Positions 47,460 to 55,569 of a stretch of 64,000 nucleotides of DNA are shown piece by piece. This stretch comes from Neoconidiobolus thromboides FSU 785 (taxonomy: Eukaryota; Entomophthoromycota; Entomophthoromycetes; Entomophthorales; Neoconidiobolaceae). Location: NCBI GenBank assembly GCA_025603075.1, contig MU626343.1:23599-87598 (forward strand), in the 5' to 3' direction. The translations under genes were made by a program, and so were the position numbers. The notes under the pieces are model-generated. The model had not been told where the DNA came from. It worked only from the letters and a program-made list of their open reading frames with translations, and ran no database searches. The stretch's first letter is position 1, and every line of letters begins with the position of its first letter.

Positions 47460-48018
47460 CTAATATCATTCTAATTAAAATTACAAAATCTATTAAAAAT
47501 AAAAAAATTAACTATAAGCTTACTTTATAAAAATAAGATAAAATTCAAGTTTCGATATTTATTAAGCAAGTAAATAGTTTCTTAAATGATAAAAATCAAT
47601 TATTAAATGTTAGTATTACTTAAATTATTAATATTTAAATTAATAAATAATTAAAAAGCAAGTGATTATAATAATAAATAAAGACTATTATTATATTGCT
47701 TCTATTATATAAATTATATAAAGATGATTAATTCTAGTTTTAAAGCTAACCATCCCTTTTTATGTAATTGTTTATTAATCTAACGATATATTAATAATGT
47801 AATCATAATGCTAAAATTATTTATTTGTTTAATATCAAATTTATAATGTTGAATATGGGGATGTATTTTTTTGCTTAATAATTTTACTAACAATCCTTCC
47901 ACCTAAATAGCGCTCAAAAAATGGAAAAAGTTATGAAATCAAAAAAAACACTCGCATATAAAGCAGTCAATAATAAATATTTTTCAATAAAGCTTTATGA
48001 AAATATATATGTTTACAT
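47460..48018 (+). mobile_element. DNA transposon 3'-part fragment, TE5
   Basis: Aligns with 52080-52495 (TE3): TTTCGATATTTA(C/T)TAAGCAAGTAA, a TTACTTAA stop region, GGATGGTTAATT-like and GATATATTAATAATGTAAT blocks in the same order. Contains MITE 27. It is the most eroded copy in the cluster. Confidence 0.6.
47853..47959 (+). mobile_element. MITE copy 27, inside TE5
   Basis: ATATGGGGATG to ACACTCGCATAT. TE3 at about 52434-52448 shows the matching site without insertion (ATGTTGGTTATAAAGCAG). Confidence 0.88.
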
Positions 48019-48967
48019 ATTATAACTTTGATTGATGTCAATACATAAGTTACATTAGTAAAGTCCTTGATAATATGACAACTTTATTAAATTTGGAAAA
48101 ACTCCGCTAACTTACAATATAGGATTGTATGAATTAGTTTCATTATTTTATCCAATTTTTGAAAAATTTTGTATTTTAAAAACTTCGCTTAAAATTCTAT
48201 AAAATCACATCTTTTATTAAAACAAAAGTACCCAAACACAATTCTAAATCATTCTATTATAGTTTATACTCCAAGTTAGTTGAATTTCTACTAGATCTTA
48301 AATATACATTCTTATAAAGCTTTATTGAGAAATATTTGTTATTGGCCACTTTATAATCAACATTGCAGATTTGTTATCAAATAGATAAACTATTTTGATG
48401 TTATGATTACATTATTAATATATTGCCAAGTTAATAAATAGCTGCATGGGAGGGAGTGGTCAGCCCCAAAACTATAATTAACCATCCCTATATAGTACAA
48501 GTAATATAATAATAGCTTTTACATATTATTACAGTTACTTGTTCTTTGACTATTTATTAACTTAGCTATTAATAACTTAAGTAATCTTAACATTTAACAA
48601 TCTATTTCTATCATTTAACAAACTACTTGCTTAGTAAATATCGAAAATTTTAAATTCTCTGTTATCTTCGTAAGATAAACTGGGATCGATCTTTTAATTT
48701 TTCTGTTTTCTATAGACTCTATAACTTTAATTGGAACTATATTGCTTTTTTTTTGATGTATCAGATATTGGATAACAATGTAGTTTATTGTTATGTTTAA
48801 TAAAGTGTAAATACTTCTTAATGCCCTACATCTCTATTATTCTTTTTGTATTTTTGTTTCTTTTATACTTTTTAAAAATTATATCTGTTTTCCCATTATT
48901 AATAATCGAGTTATTAATTTTATTATGCTCACAAATAAAAGCCTCAAATCTTGAAATTAATTGATCG

Positions 48968-49072
48968 ATATGGGGATGTATTTTTGTGTTTAAGAATTTT
49001 ACTACCACTTTTTCCGCTTAAATAGCGCTTAAAAATGGAAAAAATAATAAAGTCAAAAAAACACCTCCATAT
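48968..49072 (+). mobile_element. MITE copy 28, inside TE2
   Basis: ATATGGGGATG to CACCTCCATAT. The unoccupied site is preserved in TE3 as GATATC at about 51829-51834. Confidence 0.9.
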
Positions 49073-49176
49073 CTTCTATTTTACCTAACGCTTCAAAACT
49101 ACTTTTCCATTTTGAAAGGTTTCCAAAATGTCCATCAACTATACTTTTTCCATGATGCTCAGCAAAAAAATTAAGA

Positions 49177-49571
49177 NNNNNNNNNNNNNNNNNNNNNNNN
49201 NNNNNNNNNNNNNNNNNNNNNNNNNNNNNNNNNNNNNNNNNNNNNNNNNNNNNNNNNNNNNNNNNNNNNNNNNNNNNNNNNNNNNNNNNNNNNNNNNNNN
49301 NNNNNNNNNNNNNNNNNNNNNNNNNNNNNNNNNNNNNNNNNNNNNNNNNNNNNNNNNNNNNNNNNNNNNNNNNNNNNNNNNNNNNNNNNNNNNNNNNNNN
49401 NNNNNNNNNNNNNNNNNNNNNNNNNNNNNNNNNNNNNNNNNNNNNNNNNNNNNNNNNNNNNNNNNNNNNNNNNNNNNNNNNNNNNNNNNNNNNNNNNNNN
49501 NNNNNNNNNNNNNNNNNNNNNNNNNNNNNNNNNNNNNNNNNNNNNNNNNNNNNNNNNNNNNNNNNNNNNNN
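49177..49571. other. Assembly gap (395 N)
   Basis: No sequence. From the flanks it should contain the middle of the transposase gene and the missing end of LTR D. Confidence 0.99.
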
Positions 49572-49810
49572 TTATTCCCTGATATCTCGAACATTTAATA
49601 AAGCCACTAAGTTTACTTAATAGTATTTTATATAGATTTTACATTAGTATTGTCTATTCTATTTGTCTTATATAGCTTGTAACCTATTACGTGCTATTCC
49701 TCATAACCCAAGTGTATCTTAGTCATATAAACTAAGACCTTTCGACTTATAGTGTAGTCAACCAAGCAATAGCTGTTCTTGACTCCAAACACTGAGCACC
49801 AGATTTCACA
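49572..49810 (-). mobile_element. LTR copy D, partial (starts in the gap)
   Basis: 239 visible bases ending AGATTTCACA, flanked by AAGC. Nearly identical to copies B and E; inserted in the transposase gene after ISVLGF. Confidence 0.8.
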
Positions 49811-50433
49811 AAGCCTAATACTGATATAGCTTGTTTATTATAATCATCTAAATTTATTGAATCTGGTCTTGTTCCTATTTCCATATTTTGCTTAAAATCT
49901 AGAATCATTATACAACTTCTATTATTTAATTTTTTAATAGTTTCATTAAATGTGTTTTTTGAGTATCAACATAGAATTTATGTAATTTGTATAATTTTTC
50001 TTCTATCTCTGCTTTGTTTTTTATTACTTGCTGTATTTAATTTATTTTCAAGTAACTTTTTTCTGACTGTATACTGGGCACATATATCACATAGATCCGT
50101 TTTTCTTGCTGGATTTTTGAAATTACTTGGTATATATTTAAAAACGTTGACCTAGCTCCTGCTTTATCTTTCAGATCATTCTTCTACTTTTATTTAATAT
50201 ATATATATTATCTAATGAATATTTATTATCATTGTTTTTTTATTAAATCTTGATGAAATAGTTGAATCATTTAGTAAATATTGTATAATAGTTTCAATTT
50301 GGTCATCTTTAATTTTTTTTGTATTTTTAACGATAGGTTATAATGTTGATATTTTATTATTAGTACTTATTTTTGAATAATCATATTGATTTCTATTTAT
50401 ATTAAGCCCAAAACTCTTACATTCATCAAAAGG

Positions 50434-50537
50434 ATACGGGGCTGTTTTTTTAGTTTCATTATTCTTCCACTTTTTAAGCGCTATTTGAGTGGAAAGATTG
50501 TAGTAAAATTCTTAAATACAAAAATACATCCCCATAT
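50434..50537 (-). mobile_element. MITE copy 29, inside TE2
   Basis: ATACGGGGCTG to CATCCCCATAT, inside the transposase coding region at the position also occupied in TE1 (copy 4) and TE6 (copy 20). Confidence 0.88.
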
Positions 50538-50759
50538 ACTAAAGCTATATTTGATAATAACGCTACTTGTTGATTTTTATTTCCTGTTCCCCTCAAAGCA
50601 CTAATTTTATACATTACTTGATTAAGTTTATTATCATCGATAGTAAACTTTGATAATATATCTTTTCTTTGTTTTGTTTTATTATAAAATTCCATAAACC
50701 TTGGGTTGTTATGAGTAGCTTTTAAAATTGATGTAAAGGAATTACAATGTTTATATTGT

Positions 50760-51239
50760 TGTGAAATCTGGTACTCAGGGTTCGGAGTCAAGAACAGCTA
50801 TTGCTTGGTTGACTACACTATAAGTCGAAAGGTCTTAGTTTATATGACTAAGATACACTTGGGTTATGAGGAATAGCACGTAATAGGTTACAAGCTATAT
50901 AAGACAAATAGAATAGACAATACTAATGTAAAATCTATATAAAATACTATTAAGTAAACTTAGTGGCTTTATTAAATGTTCGAGATATCAGGGAATAATT
51001 CAGTCAAAAAGCCTCGAACTATTATACTCTGTAAACTCTTTTATACTCTGTAAACTCTTTTATACTCTGTAAAGTAGAAATATCAAAATGAGAAAATAAT
51101 ATTCTTTGGGATGGAGCTAGAAATCCTCATAGCAAATCAAACTAAGAACGTGGGATTGATTTTCTCTGGACTCGAGAACACAGCTTAGGCGATTGTTATG
51201 CTATAATTGACCATGGGACTGACAAAGCGATATTCCACA
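50760..51239 (+). mobile_element. Solo LTR copy E
   Basis: 480 bp, TGTGAAAT to CCACA, flanked by TTGT on both sides (exact 4-bp duplication). Contains a tandem duplication of TTTATACTCTGTAAACTC-type sequence (about 51018-51065) that makes it longer than the others. Confidence 0.85.
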
Positions 51240-51379
51240 TTGTGTACTCCTCCCTGTTGTATTAAAATTTTCAAAAATTACATTTGGAAGTTTAGTTACG
51301 AAAGTTTGCATTTTATTTTTATTTCAACAAAAAATAAAATCAAATAAATGTATTTATATAACTATATAATTATATAATC

Positions 51380-51486
51380 ATATGGGGATGTATTTTTTTG
51401 CTTAATAGTTTTACTAATAATCTCTCTGCTCAAATAGCGCCTGAAAAATGGAAAAAGTTATGAAACCAAAAAAAACAGCCCCATAT
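51380..51486 (+). mobile_element. MITE copy 30, inside TE2
   Basis: ATATGGGGATG to CAGCCCCATAT. The matching unoccupied site is at about 63978-63988 in TE4. Confidence 0.9.
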
Positions 51487-51684
51487 AGTTATATATTATA
51501 TATCTATTAAACATCTAACAGAAATAACATAAAACATATAATTAGGGAAATTAGCTATTTAAGAAAAGGAGACATTTGATTTTAGGCTTTTTAGATTTAA
51601 CCGTCATATTAGACACAAACTTAAAATTTTAAATTTGGATTAATTTCTAAGTAAACTCTGAAACCAATTAAGACAGTCCCATAT

Positions 51685-52679
51685 ATTTAAACAAATTTAT
51701 AAAACAAACAATAGTTTAAATATTGATCTTGATTATTTTGCTGAGCATCATGAAAGAGATATAGTTGATGAGGATTCTGGAAATCTTTCAAAATGGAAAA
51801 GTAGTTTTGAAGCATTAGGTAAAATAGAAGATATCAATTAATTAATTTCAAGATTTGAGGCTTTTATTTGCGAGCATAGTAAGATTAATAACTCGACTGT
51901 TAATAATGGGAAAACAGATATAATTTTTAAAAAGTATAAAAGAAACAAAAATACAAAAAGAATAATAGAGATGCAGGGCATTAAGAAGTATTTACACTTT
52001 ATTAAGCATAACAATAAACTACATTGTTATCCAGTATCTATTACTCCAAAAAAAGCGATATAGCTCCAATTAGAGTTATAGAGTCTATAGAAAACAGAAA
52101 AATTAAAAGATCGATCCCAGCTTACCTTACGAAGATAACAGAGAATTTAAAAATTTCGATATTTACTAAGCAAGTAAGTAGTTTGTTGAATGATAGAAAT
52201 GGATTACTAAATGTCAAGATTACTTAAGTTATTAGTAGCTAAGTTAATAAATAGTCAAAGAACAAGTAACTGCAATAATAAAAACTATTATCATATTACT
52301 TGTACTATATAGGGATGGTTAATTATAGTTTTGGGGCTAACTACTCCCTCCCATGCAGCTATTTATTAACTTGGCAATATATTGATAATGTAATTATAAC
52401 ATTAAAATAGTTTATTTGATAATAAATCTACAATGTTGGTTATAAAGCAGTTGATAATAAATATTTCTCAATTAAGCTTTATAAAAATATGTATTTAAGA
52501 TCTAGTAGAAATTCAACTAACTTACAGTATGAACTATAATAGAATGATTTAGAACTATGTCCGGGTACTTTTGTTTTAACAAAAGATGTGATTTTATAGA
52601 ATTTTAAGCGAAGTTTTTAAAATACAAAATTTTTCAAAAATTGGATAAAATAATGAAATTAATTCAGACATCCCCATAT
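51685..52679 (+). mobile_element. DNA transposon 3'-half, TE3 (inverted relative to TE2)
   Basis: Homologous in reverse to 48117-49176. Carries the transposase C-terminal part on the plus strand (NLSKWKSSFEALGKIED, FEAFICEHSKINNS, KKYLHFIKHNNKLHCYP), stop at about 52227, and the terminal repeat ending ACATCCCCATAT. The HGKS..DGHFG motif of TE2 is mutated here to HERD..DEDSG. Confidence 0.7.
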
Positions 52680-53072
52680 TTTATTTATAATTTTATAATC
52701 CAATAATATCAAAAAAACTAAAAAAGTTTTAATAAAAAATAATTAACAGGCTTGAAAAACATAACTATTTATTAGAATAATATAAATGAAGTTTGTTTAC
52801 TGTTTATAAGCTATATTAATTTATTGCGTAAATTAAAAAAACTACTAAAGCATAACATTAATTATTTTTTTGTAACGATTTGGTTTAGCTAAATAAATTG
52901 TTTATTAAAAAATTAAAAAATAAAAAGATTGTTTTGTTTGGTATATTATTAATTGCTTTTGATTTTGTATAAAAATCTAGAAATTAACCCCTAACAAAAA
53001 GCTGATATTTAGACTAAACAATAGATTAGATTATAATATGTTGTTTAATTGAGATCTTATCAAGAATGCTAA
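52680..53072. other. Intergenic, AT-rich
   Basis: Between the transposon cluster and the tRNA; nothing recognised. Confidence 0.45.
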
Positions 53073-53146
53073 GTTTCCGTGGTGTAGTTGGTTATCACAT
53101 CTGTCTAACACACAGAAGGTCTCCAGTTCGAATCTGGACGGAAACA
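53073..53146 (+). tRNA. tRNA-Val (anticodon AAC)
   Basis: 74 nt, no intron. The acceptor stem GTTTCCG/CGGAAAC is perfect, with discriminator A at 53146. The anticodon arm TCTGT-CTAACAC-ACAGA gives AAC. The T arm is TCCAG-TTCGAAT-CTGGA. Internal A box (TGGTGTAGTTGG) and B box (AGTTCGAATC) are present. The arrangement matches eukaryotic tRNA-Val(AAC). Confidence 0.97.
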
Positions 53147-53149
53147 TTG

Positions 53150-53155
53150 TTTTTT
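53150..53155 (+). terminator. RNA polymerase III terminator of tRNA-Val
   Basis: Six T residues 3 nt behind the tRNA. Confidence 0.8.
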
Positions 53156-53294
53156 CTCCTCTCTTAACAATATTATAGGTTTGTAAATTAGTAAACAAAT
53201 AAGGATTTGATGCAATTTGCACAGCATTTTTAGTTATTACTTTGAACATTTAATAAATAGGTCTTTAAGCTTAATAAACAACAGCACATCATTA

Positions 53295-53401
53295 ATATGG
53301 GGATGTATTTTTGTGTTTAAGAATTTTGCTAATAATTTTTCCACTCAAATAGTGCTTAAAAGATGGAAAAAATAATGAAGCCAAAAAAAACATCCCCATA
53401 T
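53295..53401 (+). mobile_element. MITE copy 31
   Basis: ATATGGGGATG to CATCCCCATAT, so both termini carry the GGGGATG form. Confidence 0.9.
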
Positions 53402-53412
53402 GTTTTTTAATA

Positions 53413-53473
53413 ATAATTGGAGATGTATTTTCTTGCTTAATAATTTTATCAACAAATTTTCCGCTTAAATGGT
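53413..53473 (+). mobile_element. Half MITE, copy 32
   Basis: AATTGGAGATGTATTTTC start, stops after TTTCCGCTTAAATGG at the centre of the hairpin. Lies 12 bp behind copy 31. Confidence 0.75.
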
Positions 53474-54005
53474 TTGCTGTTTGTTTGTTTTTTATTAAAG
53501 CATTATTTGTAAATTAAATAGTTATTAATGAATATACTGTATAAAGTTTTGTAAATATAGTTGGATAGAAATCTAATCTATCAAATTAATTACTTTAAAA
53601 CAATTATAGCTAAAAGGCCAAATCCAATCCTATATTTTATAACTTGCTAATTTTTTAGAATTTGAACTTGGTAAAAATTCAATTTATAGTAATTTGTAAA
53701 AAATCTCATTTTAATACAATTAGTTTGTAAAAGGCTAAATCTAAATAAAGTTAAGTGTTTTTAAATATTACGATTAAAGCCAGTATAAAAAAGCTTCTTC
53801 CATTTTTTATTTTTTGTTCTATTAAATTAATATAGCTTTGTTAAAACCCACTTTTAATTTACTAATATTTTTATGTTTTAAATCTTTATTGAAATATATC
53901 CTTAATAGCTATATAATCGTAAACAACAGTTTTTTACATATTATAAGTTATTTTGCAATATGTTTTGAATCTAGTCTTTTATGCTAAACTTTTTTATTAA
54001 GCTTT
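53474..54005. other. Intergenic, AT-rich
   Basis: Nothing recognised. Confidence 0.45.
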
Positions 54006-54117
54006 ATATAAGGATGTATTTTTTTATTTGAAATTTTTACTAGTAGCCTTTTCACTTAAATACAATAGCATTTAAAACATGAAAAGAGCGATAAAATTAG
54101 AAAATACTCCTCCTATA
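54006..54117 (+). mobile_element. MITE copy 33
   Basis: ATATAAGGATG to ACTCCTCCTATA, with a small insertion at the centre (AAATACAATAGCATTT). Confidence 0.75.
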
Positions 54118-54145
54118 CTATTTATTAATTTAAAAGTCTAGCAAC

Positions 54146-54249
54146 ATATGGGGATATATTTTTGTATTTAAGAGTTTTACTAGCAATTTTTTCACTCAAG
54201 TAACGCTTAAAGATGCAAAAAGTCATGAACCCAAAAAACATCACCATAT
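54146..54249 (+). mobile_element. MITE copy 34
   Basis: ATATGGGGATA to CATCACCATAT, centre AAGTAACGCTTAAAGATG. Confidence 0.85.
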
Positions 54250-54347
54250 TTAAAAAATAATATTAAAAGGCATCAATTTAAGAATTTATTAAATTATGTA
54301 CTTTTTTTGTTAAATATGTTTATCATCTTTGCCATATTTTATATTGC

Positions 54348-54442
54348 TATGTTTTTTTAATTTTATAACTTTTTCCGTTTTTTAACCATTTTTCAAGCAG
54401 AACTAATTGTTAGTAAAATTCTTAAACATAAAAATACATCCC
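54348..54442 (-). mobile_element. MITE copy 35, joined to an LTR fragment
   Basis: Starts inside one arm (CTATGTTTTTTTAATTTTAT) and ends CATCCCC directly against LTR F. Centre replaced by TTTTTAACCATTTTTC. Confidence 0.75.
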
Positions 54443-54847
54443 CTTGTGTTCTCGAGTTCAGAGACAATCAGTCCCACACTCTTATTTTCATTTGCTATGA
54501 GAATTTCTATCTTCGTCCAAAGAATATTATCTTCTTGCTTTGATATTTGTACTTGTCAGAGTATAAAAGAGATTTTAAAACATAGTAGCTCGAGGCTTTT
54601 TAACTGGATTATCCCCTGATATCTCGTACATTTGATAAAGCCGCTAAGTTTTCTTAATAGTATTTTACATAGATTTTACATTGGTATTGTCTATTATATT
54701 TGTCTCACATAGTCTGTAACCTACTACGTAGTATTCTTCATAATTCAAGTGTATCTTAGTCACATAAACTAAGACCTTTCGACTTATAGTATAGTCAACT
54801 AGGCAATAACTATTTTTGACTGCAATCACTGAGTACCAGATTTTACA
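54443..54847 (-). mobile_element. Solo LTR copy F, truncated
   Basis: Lacks about the first 60 bp of the unit; begins TTGTGTTCTCGAG at the MITE junction and ends GATTTTACA. Moderately diverged. Confidence 0.75.
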
Positions 54848-54929
54848 AAGTGTTGTTTAAACAAAAGTCATCAACCAAACTTTTAAATAAAAAAACATGT
54901 CATTGTGTACAGAAAGTCAAAGCTTCATA

Positions 54930-55025
54930 ATATGGGAGTGTTTTTTTTGACTTCATTACTTTTTCCATTTTTTAAGCACTATTTGAGTGGAAAAAGTAAT
55001 GAAGCCAAAAAAAACACTCCCATAT
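54930..55025. mobile_element. MITE copy 36, symmetric recombinant
   Basis: Both arms are the ACACTCCCATAT-type arm (GGGAGTGTTTTTTTTGACTT and its complement at the other end), giving an almost perfect 96-bp palindrome around AAGCACTATTTGAG. Confidence 0.85.
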
Positions 55026-55070
55026 GTTTAAATTATAATTAACAAAAAAATTCAATTTTATGACATTTTA

Positions 55071-55205
55071 TTATTTTCTACAATATAATAATGTTTTTCT
55101 ATTTATTTTTTAATTTTCATTTAAAAGCAACAATTTATGAAATGTTTTTTATTTTAAGCCAAAAAATAAAAATAAATAGAAAAACATTCTTATTCTAGAA
55201 AATAA
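55071..55205. repeat. Foldback inverted repeat upstream of the MFS gene
   Basis: A perfect 21-bp inverted repeat, 55090-55110 and 55168-55188 (arm core TGTTTTTCTATTTATTTTT), extends outward with few differences to about 40-bp arms. It is not the hairpin MITE family. It could be another small MITE or a relic. Confidence 0.7.
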
Positions 55206-55247
55206 TAAATATCATTTGTTTTATTCTTCACAATTTTAAACTATTAA

Positions 55248-55310
55248 AATTTCTTGATATATTATTTGCTCCTTTTTCTTAATTTCTTGGTATATTATTT
55301 GCTCCTTTTT
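55248..55310. repeat. Two tandem copies of a 33-bp unit in the MFS promoter region
   Basis: AATTTCTTG(A/G)TATATTATTTG followed by CTCCTTTTT occurs twice in direct succession, 260-320 bp upstream of the ATG. Confidence 0.8.
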
Positions 55311-55569
55311 ATTAAAAATCTCATGTATACTTTTATGATCCAAACCCTTGTGCTATTAAGAAAATTGTAGCTTTCTATTAATCACCCCTCTTGATAAAAA
55401 AAATACCATTAGAAGCTATGATTATTAATAGAAATTTCGAAGTATAAAATAGCTTTGAATGATTTGATAAGAATGTCCAATGACCAAAAGTTCAAAATGT
55501 ATGATCAAAATAGCGGTTTATAAATTAGCTTAATAAATTTTTTGGCATTTATTACTTTTTTAATTAAAA

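Larger units (their letters stand above)
48577..51311 (-). pseudogene. DDE-type transposase gene, disrupted
   Basis: Start ATG at 51311 (MQTFVTKLPNVIFENF). Reading continues across the LTR E site if the LTR and one TTGT copy are ignored, to KFTIDDNKLNQVMYKI and the MITE 29 site. Further pieces are KNPARKTDLCDICAQY (a Cys pair), IMILDFKQNMEIGTRPDS and YNKQAISVLGF just before LTR D, then, beyond the gap, FFAEHHGKSIVDGHFG and KWKSSFEALGKIED, the MITE 28 site, and a Lys-rich C-terminus to a stop at 48577. The spaced ILDF and HGKS..DGHFG motifs with conserved acidic residues suggest a DDE/RNase-H-fold transposase; I cannot name the superfamily. Internal stops (for example in the ISTL*PIV stretch) show it is dead. 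Confidence 0.6.
48117..51684 (-). mobile_element. DNA transposon copy TE2 (candidate autonomous element, multiply interrupted)
   Basis: The left end is worn (ATATAGGATTGTATGAATTA); the right end is the complement of ATATGGGACTGTCTTAATTG. Between them, on the minus strand, lies a broken transposase gene plus MITEs 28, 29 and 30, LTRs D and E and a 395-nt N gap. Without the insertions the element would be about 2.2 kb. The same ends recur at 5946, 7974, 52679 and 63655. Its first 12 terminal bases nearly equal those of the hairpin MITE, which suggests common mobilisation. Confidence 0.7.

Noticed and set aside
49128-49598. Open frames across the N gap on both strands
   Set aside because: Produced by unknown bases; no sequence support.
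23430-50604. Recurring small ORFs sharing the peptide FKRYLSGKIVSKIL...KHKNTSP (for example at 23430-23621, 28085-28273, 37053-37268, 50386-50604)
   Set aside because: All lie in the hairpin MITE read on one strand; the apparent peptide conservation is repeat DNA, with no start or context in common.
53031-53249. 72-codon ORF on the minus strand
   Set aside because: It is the antisense reading of the tRNA-Val gene; such RFELETF-type peptides are a well-known tRNA artefact.
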